DNA of 56,345 nucleotides from Candidatus Companilactobacillus pullicola (GCA_019116025.1 DXCM01000098.1:1-56345); one strand, 5' to 3'. Positions 36,564-46,215 are shown, numbered from the stretch's first letter. Program-made: numbers and translations. Notes: generated from the letters alone by a model not told the origin.

Positions 36564-36757
36564 CTTAAATTCCCGTCCTCCACAACAAGAAAATTTGGCT
36601 GGAACGCCATGGGCGGCCTGGAAGCTAATAAATTTGCACTTCGTGCAAATTCATGGATCTTCAAGTTCGGCCTTTACCTAAGCGATGAATCGCTAAGGTA
36701 AATCTCATGGCTGAGCCAATTTTCTTGTTGCTCCGGACTAAATTCGGCTTTTTTTAT
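36564..36757 (+). repeat. structured intergenic repeat, copy B
   Basis: The best complete copy of the family. The closing helix CAACAAGAAAAT...GGCT pairs with AGCC...ATTTTCTTGTTG (36582-36600 with 36714-36730). Within it lie a GGCC-GGCC helix, the hairpin AATTTGCACTTCGTGCAAATT (with a TTCG-type loop) and the hairpin TACCTTAGCGATTCATCGCT in complementary sense. The element ends in CGGCTTTTTTT, which on the plus strand would act as a terminator. It lies between ybeY and cdd, on the strand opposite to both. No known family is recognised. Confidence 0.8.
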
Positions 36758-36785
36758 TAATCATTGTAAAATTCAAATATCAAAC

Positions 36786-36850
36786 AAAAACAACTTCTAT
36801 CTAAGAAATTCAGGTACAAATCTTGAATCTCCAATAGAAGTTGTTTTTTA
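36786..36850. terminator. intrinsic terminator after ybeY
   Basis: ACAACTTCTAT (36790-36800) pairs with ATAGAAGTTGT (36834-36844), with an inner ATTCA/TGAAT pair and T-runs on both sides. It ends the phoH-ybeY unit and would also stop a plus-strand transcript from repeat B. Confidence 0.8.
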
Positions 36851-36854
36851 ATTA

Positions 36855-37325
36855 TTATTTTTCTAAACCGTAAGCACTCAAAATCTTTTCTTGTAAACCA
36901 ATCATGACTTCTTCGTCTTCTTTCTTGATATGGTCATAACCATTCAAGTGAAGAATTCCGTGCACGATTGTATAACCCAATTCACGATCAAATGAGTGTT
37001 CATAGTCTTTAGCATGTTCTGCTACGATTTCTGTACTGATGAACAAATCACCTAAATCAACTGGTAGATCTGGAATTTGATTCTCTAGATAGTCTAGTGA
37101 ATCTTCACCATCATTAATGGCAAAACTAATAACATCGGTCGCACGATCAACATTACGATATTCTTTATTAATGTCATGAATACCATCTTTAGTTACAAAA
37201 TGAATCGATAGTTGTGTATTTTCCTTTAATTCCAATTGATTAAAAGTAAACTGAACAATATCTTTCACCCAATTTTCTCTATTTTTGTCGATCAAATTAT
37301 CATCATTAAAAATTTCTAAGTCCAT
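36855..37325 (-). CDS. ybeY: endoribonuclease YbeY (rRNA maturation)
   Basis: A 156-residue zinc-dependent endoribonuclease involved in 16S rRNA 3' maturation and ribosome quality control. The metal motif HGILHLNGYDH is near residues 120-130, and RATDVISFA is also conserved. It follows phoH by 15 bases; the phoH-ybeY pair is one of the most conserved in Firmicutes. Unlike the usual order it is not followed by dgkA but by a terminator and a repeat element. Confidence 0.96.
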   Translation of the reverse strand: MDLEIFNDDNLIDKNRENWVKDIVQFTFNQLELKENTQLSIHFVTKDGIHDINKEYRNVDRATDVISFAINDGEDSLDYLENQIPDLPVDLGDLFISTEIVAEHAKDYEHSFDRELGYTIVHGILHLNGYDHIKKEDEEVMIGLQEKILSAYGLEK

Positions 37326-37340
37326 AATAATTCCCCAATA

Positions 37341-38318
37341 TTATTTTTCTTTTTTATCTGAATCCTCATAAGCGTCAATAATTTCAGCAACAACTGGATG
37401 TCTAACAACATCAGCTGATGTGAAGTCAACAAATTCAATATGTGGTAAATTCTTTAAAACTGATTGTGCTTGAATCAAACCACTGCGGGTATGACCAGGT
37501 AAATCAATTTGTGAGATATCACCATTAACAATCATCTTAGAATCAAAACCTAAACGTGTTAAGAACATCTTCATCTGTTCTCTTGTTGTATTTTGAGCTT
37601 CATCTAGGATAACAAAGGCTTCATCTAGAGTACGGCCTCTCATGTAAGCTAGAGGTGCTACCTCGATAACGCCTCTTTCAAGCAAACGGCTCGTATGGTC
37701 CGATCCTAGAATAGCGTACAAGGCGTCATAGATAGGTCTCATATACGGATCAACCTTTTCCTTTAAATCACCTGGAAGAAATCCTAAGCTCTCTCCGGCT
37801 TCGACAGCGGGTCTAGTAAGGATAATTCTTTGAACTTTTCCTTGTTTTAGAGCAGCCACTGCCATTACCACAGCTAAATATGTCTTACCAGTACCGGCTG
37901 GTCCGATTCCAAAAGTAATATCATTGTGATTAATTGCATTGACATATTGTCTTTGCCCAAAATTACGTACTCGAACGGGTTTACCACTAAAATCTTTGAT
38001 CAACTCATCTTTATATAAGTCGCCAAAATAATCTAAAGTACCACGTTCATCCATTTTTAGACCACTCACAATGTCAGCTGATCCAAGACTGATACCACTA
38101 TTGATTAATTCCATGAACTTGTTTAATAGATTTACAGCGTGTTTAACGTTATCTTCCGCACCTGTTATATCTAAACGGTCACCAAACGCATGAATTTCAA
38201 CATTTAATCCCTCTTCGATTAAATGTAAATTACTGTCATTGACGCCAAAAAGATTAATTGCGTTTTGAGGATTCTTGATTTGAATGCTTTCTTTACTTTG
38301 TTCAACTTTTTCTGTCAA
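37341..38318 (-). CDS. phoH: PhoH-like ATPase
   Basis: A 325-residue PhoH-family ATPase, related to superfamily 1 helicases and thought to act in RNA metabolism. Walker A is GPAGTGKTYLA (about residues 138-148) and Walker B is FVILDEAQN near residue 235. An N-terminal KH-like segment is present. The start is taken as TTG at 38318, ten bases after GGAGG. It is first of the phoH-ybeY unit. Confidence 0.95.
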   Translation of the reverse strand: MTEKVEQSKESIQIKNPQNAINLFGVNDSNLHLIEEGLNVEIHAFGDRLDITGAEDNVKHAVNLLNKFMELINSGISLGSADIVSGLKMDERGTLDYFGDLYKDELIKDFSGKPVRVRNFGQRQYVNAINHNDITFGIGPAGTGKTYLAVVMAVAALKQGKVQRIILTRPAVEAGESLGFLPGDLKEKVDPYMRPIYDALYAILGSDHTSRLLERGVIEVAPLAYMRGRTLDEAFVILDEAQNTTREQMKMFLTRLGFDSKMIVNGDISQIDLPGHTRSGLIQAQSVLKNLPHIEFVDFTSADVVRHPVVAEIIDAYEDSDKKEK

Positions 38319-38373
38319 TAAAAATGAACCTCCATCTTACTTTGAATGATATCACAAAGAGGAAATTTTTTGA

Positions 38374-38412
38374 TAAAAAAAAGGTTAAAACAATTTAAAT
38401 TGTTTTAACCTT
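38374..38412 (-). terminator. rpsU intrinsic terminator
   Basis: The palindrome AAGGTTAAAACAATTT with AAATTGTTTTAACCTT (38381-38412) is followed on the minus strand by a T-run, 12 bases after the rpsU stop codon. Confidence 0.9.
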
Positions 38413-38423
38413 AAAAGAAACTA

Positions 38424-38606
38424 TTAACGACGTTTCTTGTTGCGCTTGCGAGCAGCCTCTGACTTTAACTTTCTCTTGACACTTGGCTTTTCGTAAAACT
38501 CACGTTTTCTATATTCTTGAAGAGTACCACTCTTTGAAACGGAACGTTTGAATCGACGAAGAGCATCATCAAGCGACTCGTTTTCACGAACGACGGTTTT
38601 TGCCAT
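38424..38606 (-). CDS. rpsU: 30S ribosomal protein S21
   Basis: A 60-residue basic ribosomal protein near the 30S platform, involved in initiation. It starts [19 protein letters not shown] and ends in a very basic tail (RKRNKKRR). The ribosome-binding site is AAGGAGGG. It is expressed alone, between its own promoter at 38668 and terminator, rather than with dnaG-rpoD as in enterobacteria. Confidence 0.97.
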   Translation of the reverse strand: MAKTVVRENESLDDALRRFKRSVSKSGTLQEYRKREFYEKPSVKRKLKSEAARKRNKKRR

Positions 38607-38667
38607 ATGATAATCCCTCCTTCCGCATTCTAACGTAACTGTCTATTGCTCTTGCAGTTCATATGTT

Positions 38668-38695
38668 ATTATAACAAAAAGAAGATAATGTTCAA
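38668..38695 (-). promoter_or_regulatory. rpsU promoter
   Basis: TTGAAC (38690-38695) and TATAAT (38668-38673) are 16 bases apart, about 60 bases before the rpsU start codon. Confidence 0.7.
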
Positions 38696-38728
38696 ATATT
38701 TTTTTAAATTTTTTTGGAGGAATTTATT

Positions 38729-39550
38729 ATGAAAGAGAAATTAAACGTCTTCGTTCTATCTGATGGTGTCGGTGAAACTGCTCTGCGCGTTGCTAAAGCG
38801 GCGTTTGCACAGTTTCCTGATATGGACACAACATATACTAAATATCCGTTCGTAAAAAATAATCCGCAGCTAGAAAACATCCTAGAAATGGCAAAAAATG
38901 CCCAAGCGGTCATTTTACACACTATTGTCTCCACTGAAACTTGTAATGTTATTAACGAATTCTGTCAGACAAATCATCTAGTTTACTACGATATTTTAAA
39001 TCCAATTATCGGTACTTTCTCTCAAATGGTTCACCAAAAGCCTTTACGTAAAAAAGGACTCTTACATGAGTTGGACCAAGATTACTTTGATATGATTTCT
39101 GCTATGGAATTCACAGTAACTAATGACGATGGTCAAAATCCTAAAGGTTTTCTAGAAGCTGATCTTGTTCTCTTGGGTATCTCCAGAACCTCTAAAACGC
39201 CTCTATCGCTCTATCTCGCCAATAAAAACATCAAGGTAGCTAATTTACCAATCGGTCCCTCATTAGCCATCCCTGACGAATTATGGGACGTTGATCCAAA
39301 GAAAATTGTCGGCTTGACTAACGATATGAACGTTTTACAAAAAATTCGTCGTCAAAGAATGATTGCGTACGGCTTAGATGCCAACACTACTTATTCTGGC
39401 GAAGAAGAAATTCAAAAAGAATTAGATTACTCAAACAAGATCTATGAAAAGTTAGGTTGTCCTGTTATCAATGTGGCCGAGCGCTCAATTGAAGAGACAG
39501 CAGCTATCATCATGGAACAATTAAATTTCAACGGATATAAGAAGAGCTAA
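38729..39550 (+). CDS. pyruvate, phosphate dikinase / PEP synthase regulatory protein
   Basis: A 273-residue bifunctional kinase/phosphorylase of the PDRP (DUF299, YqfL) family, which adds and removes phosphate on PPDK or PEP synthase. LSDGVGETALRVAKAAF lies at the start, and a P-loop-like GISRTSKTPLSLYLA is near residue 155. The ATG at 38729 follows TTGGAGG by eight bases; an upstream TTG belongs to that site. It is divergent from rpsU. No PPDK or PEP synthase gene is in the window, so its target cannot be confirmed. Confidence 0.92.
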   Translation: MKEKLNVFVLSDGVGETALRVAKAAFAQFPDMDTTYTKYPFVKNNPQLENILEMAKNAQAVILHTIVSTETCNVINEFCQTNHLVYYDILNPIIGTFSQMVHQKPLRKKGLLHELDQDYFDMISAMEFTVTNDDGQNPKGFLEADLVLLGISRTSKTPLSLYLANKNIKVANLPIGPSLAIPDELWDVDPKKIVGLTNDMNVLQKIRRQRMIAYGLDANTTYSGEEEIQKELDYSNKIYEKLGCPVINVAERSIEETAAIIMEQLNFNGYKKS

Positions 39551-39570
39551 CTCAAATGAGTTAGCTTTTT
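39544..39570. terminator. intrinsic terminator after the PDRP gene
   Basis: AGCTAACTC and GAGTTAGCT form a perfect hairpin with a short loop, followed by six T on the plus strand. It overlaps the stop codon and abuts the end of convergent nfo. Confidence 0.88.
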
Positions 39571-40469
39571 TAATTGTTTCGAATTAACTTCTCTTTCATT
39601 TCAGGATCAAACTCACCCGCACGCAACATTTCAATCTCAGGTTTGAACGGTGCAATCCCCTTTTTGTCATTCTCATCTTTTTTAACGTAAGGTGTCTCCA
39701 TGATCTTAGGAAAATTTTCCAACTGTGGATGATGAGCCACGTAATTTAAGGCATCAAAGCCAATTGTTCCAAAGCCAATATCTTCATGACGATCTTTATG
39801 TGAGCCTGGCTCATTTTTAGAATCGTTTAAATGGATCACTGATAATTTGTCTAAGCCGATAATGTGATCAAATTCATTCAAAACACCATCGAAATCATTT
39901 TTAACATCATATCCAGCATCACTCATATGACAAGTATCCATTGTCACTGACAGTTTTTCGTTATTAGCACAGTTATCAAATATTTCGGCCAATTGCTCAA
40001 AACTAGTTCCGACTTCTGTACCCTTACCAGCCATTGTTTCTAAGGCTATCGAAACTTTTTGATTAGGATCAATAGCTTCATTTAAGGCCTGACCAATTTG
40101 TTTAAGTGCTACTTCAGGGCCTTGTTTCAAATGAGCTCCTGGATGAAAGCTGAGTGCTTCAATTCCCAAAGCATCAGCACGCTTGATCTCATCGTGTACA
40201 AAGGAGATAGCAAATTTCAAATTTTCTGGTTTAACTGTATTGCCTAAATTAATGATATATGGAGCATGGCCAATAATATGGTCGATTCCATATAATTTTA
40301 ATAGTCTCTGTCCTTCTGGAATATTCATTTCAGATACATCTTTACGACGTGTATTCTGTGGTGCACCTGTAAAAATCATCATTGCGTTGGCACCATAACT
40401 ATGTGCTTCTTTGGCTGATCCCGCCAGCATTTTAGGAGCCTTCATAGCAACATGTGATCCAATTATCAT
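39570..40469 (-). CDS. nfo: endonuclease IV
   Basis: A 299-residue zinc-dependent AP endonuclease of base-excision repair. It opens MIIGSHVAM. Metal ligands lie in [49 protein letters not shown] and the late METPY region, all in the family order. It appears to be a single-gene unit with GGAGGG before the ATG. Confidence 0.96.
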   Translation of the reverse strand: MIIGSHVAMKAPKMLAGSAKEAHSYGANAMMIFTGAPQNTRRKDVSEMNIPEGQRLLKLYGIDHIIGHAPYIINLGNTVKPENLKFAISFVHDEIKRADALGIEALSFHPGAHLKQGPEVALKQIGQALNEAIDPNQKVSIALETMAGKGTEVGTSFEQLAEIFDNCANNEKLSVTMDTCHMSDAGYDVKNDFDGVLNEFDHIIGLDKLSVIHLNDSKNEPGSHKDRHEDIGFGTIGFDALNYVAHHPQLENFPKIMETPYVKKDENDKKGIAPFKPEIEMLRAGEFDPEMKEKLIRNN

Positions 40470-40524
40470 GCAAATCCCTCCAATTCAACAAATCAATGAA
40501 ATTATAGCATAGATTCATTGGGCA

Positions 40525-40556
40525 CAAAAAAAGGCGAAACCAACTGGTTTCGTCTC
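40525..40556 (-). terminator. intrinsic terminator after the YitT-family gene
   Basis: On the minus strand GACGAAACC pairs with GGTTTCGCC, followed by seven T, three bases beyond the stop codon. Confidence 0.88.
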
Positions 40557-40558
40557 TT

Positions 40559-41437
40559 TTAATAGATATGAGCCTGATAAAACCTACCCATGACCTTTAC
40601 GGTATCCGTGACACTCACAAACGCGTGTGGATCTGAGTTAACCATCGCTGTCTCTAAGTCGTGTAGTTCAGCACGAGAAATAACTGTAAATAAAATAGTT
40701 TTTTCTTCATGCTTATAAGCACCCTCGGCGTCATGAACAATGGTAATACCACGTCTCATCTCATTTTGAATTTGTGTAATAACATTTTTAGGCTTCGAAG
40801 TGACAATCATAACTTGGAGCTTTTGATCCTTGTTATAAATCATATCGATGACTTGCCCATTAATAAAAATACTGACCGCACTGTACAAAGCGTGAACCCA
40901 GCCGAACAAGAAACCAGCACAGGCAACGATAAAGATATTAAACATAATATTAATCGTTCCCACACTCTTACCAGTTTTCTTACGTAGAATAATTCCTAAA
41001 ATATCAATTCCACCGGTCGAAATACCATTTCTCAATGCCATCCCTGTACCAAATCCATTCGCCACAGCACCAAAGATTGCACATACTAACGGATCAGCAG
41101 TGATCTTAATTGGTGGTAACAAATGCATCATCGTACTGGCTAAAGCAACCGCAATCACTGTAAATACAGTAAACTTGTGATCAATTTTTCGCCAAGATAG
41201 CACAAACAGTGGTGCGTTCAACGCAAAATACATTACCGCTGTCGATAAATTAAATGGCAGCCATCGCTGTGAAATTGTTGATATCAATTGGGCAGCACCG
41301 GTTACACCAGAACCATAGATTCCACCCGGCGTCCAAAACATGTTAACCGCAATTGATACAGCAATTGAATATAAAAATGCTACTGAAACTTTGGATAAGT
41401 ATTGATGTCTTTCGATCAACTTATCTAATTCACCCAT
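40559..41437 (-). CDS. YitT family membrane protein
   Basis: A 292-residue protein of the YitT family: five to six membrane segments (DUF161/YitT part, about residues 15-205) and a cytoplasmic C-terminal DUF2179 domain (about 208-290). Conserved GSGVTGAAQLIS and NGISTGGIDILG motifs are visible. The function is not established; many paralogues occur in Firmicutes. It is probably a single-gene unit. Confidence 0.92.
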   Translation of the reverse strand: MGELDKLIERHQYLSKVSVAFLYSIAVSIAVNMFWTPGGIYGSGVTGAAQLISTISQRWLPFNLSTAVMYFALNAPLFVLSWRKIDHKFTVFTVIAVALASTMMHLLPPIKITADPLVCAIFGAVANGFGTGMALRNGISTGGIDILGIILRKKTGKSVGTINIMFNIFIVACAGFLFGWVHALYSAVSIFINGQVIDMIYNKDQKLQVMIVTSKPKNVITQIQNEMRRGITIVHDAEGAYKHEEKTILFTVISRAELHDLETAMVNSDPHAFVSVTDTVKVMGRFYQAHIY

Positions 41438-41503
41438 ACTAAAAGTTCTCCTAATTGTCTTAAGTTACCTAAACATATTAGCACAAATGATCAGACTTTT
41501 AGA

Positions 41504-42022
41504 TTATTTACGATGTTTTTTAATAAATTCTGCTCGTCCGCCTCGTTCTTCCAATTCATATCTGAACGGATCCTTTTTATAGAAGTCTTGGTGGTAGTCT
41601 TCAGCATCATAAAAAGGTTCAACAGGAAGAATTTCAGTAACGATTGGTTCGTCAAATTCTCCAGATTTAGCTAAATCGTCTTTTGATTTTTCAGCGATTT
41701 CTTTTTGTTCTTCATTTGCGTAGTAAATTACTGGGCGGTAGTTATCGCCACGATCTTGGAATTGTCCTGTGGCATCGGTAGGATCGGCGACTTGCCAGTA
41801 AATTTCAACTAACTTTTTATAAGAAAAAATATCAGCATCATAAGTTATTTTAACGGCTTCGGTATGACCTGTGGTACCAGAACTTACTTGTTCATATGTA
41901 GGATTGGGAACATGTCCACCTGTATAACCTGAAACTACTGAAATAATTCCAGGCAATTTATCAAATGGACTAACCATACACCAGAAACAGCCACCGGCAA
42001 AAATTGCAGTTTCTTCTTTCAT
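41504..42022 (-). CDS. msrA: peptide methionine sulfoxide reductase A
   Basis: A 172-residue reductase for the S-epimer of methionine sulfoxide. The active-site motif GGCFWC (residues 10-15) is present. The resolving cysteines found at the C-terminus of some MsrA proteins are absent, so recycling may use the Cys15 in the motif. Its start overlaps the msrB stop by one base (TAATG). No terminator was found in the 66 bases after it. Confidence 0.96.
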   Translation of the reverse strand: MKEETAIFAGGCFWCMVSPFDKLPGIISVVSGYTGGHVPNPTYEQVSSGTTGHTEAVKITYDADIFSYKKLVEIYWQVADPTDATGQFQDRGDNYRPVIYYANEEQKEIAEKSKDDLAKSGEFDEPIVTEILPVEPFYDAEDYHQDFYKKDPFRYELEERGGRAEFIKKHRK

Positions 42023-42462
42023 TATTCGGCATCTCCTTCTTCTACATACTTCTTGTAGTCTGAATATCCCTTTTCATCCATTTCTTCATAAGGAATAAAC
42101 TTCAAAGATGCAGAATTAATGCAATATCTTAAACCGCCAGCTTCTTCAGGACCATCAGTGAATACGTGACCCAAATGAGCATCGGCACCTTTACTTCTAA
42201 CTTCAGTTCTTTCCATACCGAATTGAGTATCGCGTTTCTCTTGCAACTTAGCGATTGGTTCGCTGAATGAAGGCCAGCCACAACCAGCGTCGAATTTCTT
42301 TGCTGATGAAAATAGTGGTTCACCGCTTGTAATGTCAACATAGATTCCCTTTTTGTAAAAGTCATCATACTTGCCACTAAAGGCGCGTTCCGTTGCTGCA
42401 TGTTGTGTCACCTGATATTGTTCATCAGATAAACCTTTCAGATCTTTTTTATACTCTGCCAT
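42022..42462 (-). CDS. msrB: peptide methionine sulfoxide reductase B
   Basis: A 146-residue reductase for the R-epimer of methionine sulfoxide. The catalytic cysteine is in [10 protein letters not shown] (about residue 118) and a second in GCGWPSF (about 60). The CxxC pairs that bind structural zinc in other MsrB proteins are absent, a known variant. GGAGTG precedes the ATG. First gene of the msrB-msrA unit, so both epimers are repaired together. Confidence 0.95.
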   Translation of the reverse strand: MAEYKKDLKGLSDEQYQVTQHAATERAFSGKYDDFYKKGIYVDITSGEPLFSSAKKFDAGCGWPSFSEPIAKLQEKRDTQFGMERTEVRSKGADAHLGHVFTDGPEEAGGLRYCINSASLKFIPYEEMDEKGYSDYKKYVEEGDAE

Positions 42463-42728
42463 AAAAAAACACTCCTTCTCATTTATTACAGGTTATAGTA
42501 TAAACATCAGAAAAATTAAATCTAGAAATATGCTCAAAAGCTAGTTCCCACAATAGGTTGACTTGCTAAATTGTACACAATTTAAATAATTTTCTAATAT
42601 TGTTCTAAGTTTACAACAATAAACTATTATATTGCAATGGAATATGAAAATATAAATATATTTCGGAAAATTTGTTTTATTGAATAGTTTTGCAATTTAT
42701 CCATGAAATTGGGAACTTTTTTAGGCAA

Positions 42729-42783
42729 AATAAATAACCGTAATAATGGACCATTTTTTCAGACCATTATCACGGTTATTTTT
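42729..42783. terminator. intrinsic terminator between aspS and msrB
   Basis: AAATAACCGTAATAATGG pairs with CCATTATCACGGTTATTT around a T-rich loop. T-runs flank both sides, so it may end the hisS-aspS transcript after the nested hairpin. Confidence 0.8.
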
Positions 42784-42835
42784 GATTAGTATTCTTTTTT
42801 GGAAGAACCATTGTTCTATGTTTGATAGTGGAAAC

Positions 42836-42953
42836 GAGCTGCGCAGGGGCAACCTCCTGTGGTTTGCTACAGTACTGAAACTGCCCGCAAAATACGCGTG
42901 CAATTTCAGTACTTAGGCAAAATCCTCGGAGGCTGAGCGCCCCTGCTTCGCTC
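42836..42953. other. 118-nt nested inverted-repeat element
   Basis: A series of nested complementary blocks: GAGC/GCTC, GCAGGGGC/GCCCCTGC, CCTCC/GGAGG, TTTGC/GCAAA, GTACTGAAA/TTTCAGTAC and TGC/GCA, separated by small internal loops. It is much more GC-rich than its surroundings and lacks a T-run, so it is not a normal terminator. It begins at the aspS stop codon. It could be a folded RNA, a processing site or a mobile non-coding element. Confidence 0.7.
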
Positions 42954-42954
42954 T

Positions 42955-44724
42955 CTAATCTTTTTTACTTACTTCAATACCTAAATCATCCAATTGTTGT
43001 TTTGCAACTTCAAGTGGAGCATGTGTCATTGGTTCTGTAGCATTTGAGTTCTTAGGGAAAGCAATAACATCTCTGATATTATCCTTACCTGAAAGAAGCA
43101 TAGCAAATCTATCCAAACCAATAGCCAATCCACCATGTGGAGGACAACCATATTGTAAGGCATCTAGTAGGAAACCAAATTGTTCATAAGCTTTTTCTTT
43201 AGTGAAGTTCAATGCTTTAAGCATCTTCTCTTGAATCTTGTAATCGTGAATACGGATTGATCCACCACCAAGCTCGTAACCGTTTAGAACGATATCGTAA
43301 CTTTGTGCGTATGCTTTATGAGGATCTTCGCCATCATTTAGATAGTGAACATCTTCTTCATTTGGCATTGTGAATGGATGGTGAGCGGCTGTCCAACGTT
43401 GGATTCCTTCATCATATTCAAACAATGGCCAGTTAACGACCCAGATAAAGGCAAATTCATTTGGATCATACAAGTGTTGTTCCTTAGCAATAGCTTTTCT
43501 CAAGTAACCTAAGGCGTCAGCAACGACTTTCTTCTTATCGGCAACAAATAGTACCAAATCATTATTTTCAAGGCCTAGACGGTCAACAAGAGCATCTTTA
43601 TGATCCTTGATAAACTTAGATACGCCACCTGTCATATCGTCGTCATTGTACTTGAACCATGCAAGTCCTTTAGCACCGAAACGTTTGATATATTCTTGAT
43701 AGCTTTCAATATTCTTACGTGAATACTTGTCAGCAGCATCTTTAACAACAATAGCCTTAACTTGACCACCATCATCAATAGTATTCTTGAAGACTTTGAA
43801 TTCAGTATCTTTCAATACATCGTTCAAGTTTTGTAGTTCCATACCGAAACGAACATCTGGCTTATCTGAACCATAACGATCCATAGCGTCGTCCCAGTCG
43901 ATTCTTGGGAATGGAGTCTTAACTTCAATACCTTTTTCATCCTTCATAACGCGAGCAATAAGTCCTTCAGTAACAGTTTGAATTTCCTTCTTGTTCATGA
44001 ATGAAGTTTCAATATCAATTTGAGTAAATTCTGGTTGACGGTCACCACGAAGATCTTCATCACGGAAACAGTGAGCCAATTGGAAGTAACGGTCAAATCC
44101 ACCGACCATCAATAATTGTTTGAATAATTGTGGTGATTGTGGAAGTGCAAAGAAACGTCCAGGATAAACACGTGAAGGAACAAGGTAGTCACGAGCACCT
44201 TCTGGTGTTGATGGTGTTAGGTTTGGTGTCTCAATGTCAATAAAACCATTGTCATATAAGTATTCATTAACTGAATGTTTGATTTGTGCACGAGTTCTGA
44301 TAGCTTTTTGCATTTCAGGACGACGTAAATCAAGATAACGATACTTTAATTTTGTTTCTTCAGATGAATCGATACCATCTTTGATTTCAAATGGTGGTGT
44401 CAATGATTTGTTAAGAATCTCAACTTTTTCAACAACAACTTCGACTTTACCAGTTGTCATTTCATCATTTGTAGCACCTTCACCACGAAGTCTAACGGTA
44501 CCAATAACGTTAATAACGTATTCTGATCTCAATGTTTCAGCTACATCAAGTACGTCCTGATGATCTGTGTTAAATACTAATTGAACGATTCCCTTATAAT
44601 CTCTTAGGTCAACGAAAACCAATCCACCTAAATCACGACGGCGTTGAACCCAACCATCTAAAGAAACTTTTTGACCAACATACTTTTCAGTAACGTTGCC
44701 ACAATAATCTGTTCTTTCTTCCAT
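42955..44724 (-). CDS. aspS: aspartyl-tRNA synthetase
   Basis: A 589-residue class II synthetase of the bacterial AspRS type. An N-terminal OB anticodon-binding domain (about residues 1-105) comes first. Class II motif 2 ([18 protein letters not shown]) is near residue 215, the GAD insert lies in the middle, and motif 3 ([13 protein letters not shown]) is near 535. GAGGGA lies at the end of hisS, and only two bases separate the genes, so translation is coupled. Whether it is discriminating or non-discriminating cannot be told here. Confidence 0.97.
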   Translation of the reverse strand: MEERTDYCGNVTEKYVGQKVSLDGWVQRRRDLGGLVFVDLRDYKGIVQLVFNTDHQDVLDVAETLRSEYVINVIGTVRLRGEGATNDEMTTGKVEVVVEKVEILNKSLTPPFEIKDGIDSSEETKLKYRYLDLRRPEMQKAIRTRAQIKHSVNEYLYDNGFIDIETPNLTPSTPEGARDYLVPSRVYPGRFFALPQSPQLFKQLLMVGGFDRYFQLAHCFRDEDLRGDRQPEFTQIDIETSFMNKKEIQTVTEGLIARVMKDEKGIEVKTPFPRIDWDDAMDRYGSDKPDVRFGMELQNLNDVLKDTEFKVFKNTIDDGGQVKAIVVKDAADKYSRKNIESYQEYIKRFGAKGLAWFKYNDDDMTGGVSKFIKDHKDALVDRLGLENNDLVLFVADKKKVVADALGYLRKAIAKEQHLYDPNEFAFIWVVNWPLFEYDEGIQRWTAAHHPFTMPNEEDVHYLNDGEDPHKAYAQSYDIVLNGYELGGGSIRIHDYKIQEKMLKALNFTKEKAYEQFGFLLDALQYGCPPHGGLAIGLDRFAMLLSGKDNIRDVIAFPKNSNATEPMTHAPLEVAKQQLDDLGIEVSKKD

Positions 44725-44726
44725 GT

Positions 44727-45998
44727 TTATCCCTCGATTTTTTTCAATTCTTCGGCTAAGTTTTCTAATGATACACTGACTTGTTCACCAGTTGCCATGT
44801 TTTTAACATTAGCAGTATCATTTTCTAACTCTGTATCACCAATAGTTACCGTGTATTTAGCATTCAAATTATTGGCTGTCTTGAATTGAGCTTTGATTTT
44901 TCTTTGTAGATAATCTTTATCTGCAACAAAACCTGCTCTACGCAAGTTGGAAAGAATCTTCACTGAAGCACGTTCAGCTTTATCCCCGATTGTTACTAAG
45001 TAAACATCCAAAGTGTTTTGACTTGGAATATCCTCATCCTTAAGCAACAACATTAAACGTTCCACACCAAGTCCAAATCCAATACCTGGTGTTTCTGGTC
45101 CACCTAATTCTTCAACCAAACCATTGTAACGGCCACCGGCCAAAACAGTGATTTCTTTGTTGTCGAATGCAGGATCAGTTACCATAAATTCAAAAATAGT
45201 ATGGTTATAATAATCAAGTCCACGAACCATTGTTGGATCAATTTCGTAATTTATATCAAGATCATCTAACAATGATTGTAGATATTCAAAGCGTCTCTTA
45301 GAAGCGTCATTCAAATAATCTAAGATAGAGGGTGCATTTTCAACAATCTTCTTGTCTTCTGCATCTTTACTATCAAGGATACGTAAAGGATTCTTTTCCA
45401 AACGAACCTTTGAGTCGTCACTCAATTGATCTTTGAATGGTGTGAAGTAGTCGACCAAAGCTTTATGATAAGCTGCACGTGACTCTGGATCTCCTAATGA
45501 GTTCAAAGCCACCTTCAAATTCTTGATACCTAAACGGTTCAAGAACTCTAAACCTACAGAAATAATTTCAGCATCTAATTCAGGAGAATCTGAACCAAAA
45601 GCCTCAACTCCGATTTGATGGAATTGACGTTGACGACCAGATTGTGGACGTTCATATCTAAACATTGGACCCTTGTACCAAACTTTGTAAGGCTTGATAT
45701 GTTCTGGTCCATATAGCTTGTTTTCAACATAAGCACGAACAACGCCAGCTGTTCCCTCAGGTCTTAGGGCAATGTGTCTGTCACCCTTATCTTTGAAATC
45801 ATACATTTCCTTTGAAACGATATCAGATGTATCACCTGATGAACGTTCAAAAACTTCATATGATTCAAAGATTGGTGTTCTGATTTCAGAAAAACGGTAC
45901 TTATTAAAAGTATCTTGAGCAATGGATTCTACATATTGCCATTTTTCTGATTCTCCAGGCAAAATGTCCATTGTCCCTTTTGGTTTTTGATAACGCAT
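44727..45998 (-). CDS. hisS: histidyl-tRNA synthetase
   Basis: A 423-residue class II synthetase. Motifs [49 protein letters not shown] and [13 protein letters not shown] are all present in order, and the C-terminal anticodon-binding domain follows. AAGGAGG precedes the ATG. It is first of hisS-aspS, under T-box control. Confidence 0.97.
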   Translation of the reverse strand: MRYQKPKGTMDILPGESEKWQYVESIAQDTFNKYRFSEIRTPIFESYEVFERSSGDTSDIVSKEMYDFKDKGDRHIALRPEGTAGVVRAYVENKLYGPEHIKPYKVWYKGPMFRYERPQSGRQRQFHQIGVEAFGSDSPELDAEIISVGLEFLNRLGIKNLKVALNSLGDPESRAAYHKALVDYFTPFKDQLSDDSKVRLEKNPLRILDSKDAEDKKIVENAPSILDYLNDASKRRFEYLQSLLDDLDINYEIDPTMVRGLDYYNHTIFEFMVTDPAFDNKEITVLAGGRYNGLVEELGGPETPGIGFGLGVERLMLLLKDEDIPSQNTLDVYLVTIGDKAERASVKILSNLRRAGFVADKDYLQRKIKAQFKTANNLNAKYTVTIGDTELENDTANVKNMATGEQVSVSLENLAEELKKIEG

Positions 45999-46013
45999 AT
46001 AATCCTCCTTAAT

Positions 46014-46180
46014 AAAAAAACACCCCTGTCCAATTCAGACAAGGGTGCTCTTTTGCACGGTACCACCTAGTATTTTTGCTGCAGTTAACGCCTGCCAAAC
46101 GAATAAAACGTCACGCAATCAATTACTATCTGTTCTCAGCGGCCAGATTCTCTGTAAAGCAATTATCTGATTTCGAATAT
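46014..46180 (-). promoter_or_regulatory. T-box riboswitch leader of hisS-aspS
   Basis: The T-box core AGGTGGTACCGTG lies at 46068-46056. The terminator arm CACCCTTGTC pairs with GACAGGGGTG and is followed by seven T (46014-46048). A stem I apical hairpin (ATCTG/CAGAT around GCCGCTGAGAA) is visible. The specifier codon is not resolved; GAC (Asp) in GTGACG lies near the expected place. Confidence 0.92.
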
Positions 46181-46186
46181 ATTTAT

Positions 46187-46215
46187 AAACTATCCGAAAT
46201 AACCTTTAAAGTCAA
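46187..46215 (-). promoter_or_regulatory. hisS-aspS promoter
   Basis: TTGACT (46210-46215) and TAGTTT (46187-46192) are 17 bases apart, just before the T-box leader. Confidence 0.6.

Larger units (their letters stand above)
36461..36854. other. intergenic region between ybeY and cdd
   Basis: These 394 bases hold no gene. They contain repeat copy B (36564-36757), a terminator at 36786-36850 and, next to cdd, AT-rich sequence with a possible TATTAT box for cdd. Many Firmicutes have dgkA here. Confidence 0.6.
42463..42954. other. long intergenic region between msrB and aspS
   Basis: These 492 bases hold no gene. Positions 42540-42722 are AT-rich and bounded by AGTTCCCA (42543-42550) and TGGGAACT (42710-42717), the latter followed by a T-run. 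A terminator hairpin occupies 42729-42783. A large nested hairpin occupies 42836-42953, directly after the aspS stop codon. Confidence 0.6.

Noticed and set aside
42022..42462. MsrB lacking zinc-binding CxxC pairs as an anomaly
   Set aside because: Zinc-free MsrB proteins are a known natural form, and the catalytic cysteine is present.
42836..42953. Another copy of the three-member structured repeat
   Set aside because: Helix layout and sequence blocks differ; none of the shared words GCTGGAACG or CATGGATCT is present.
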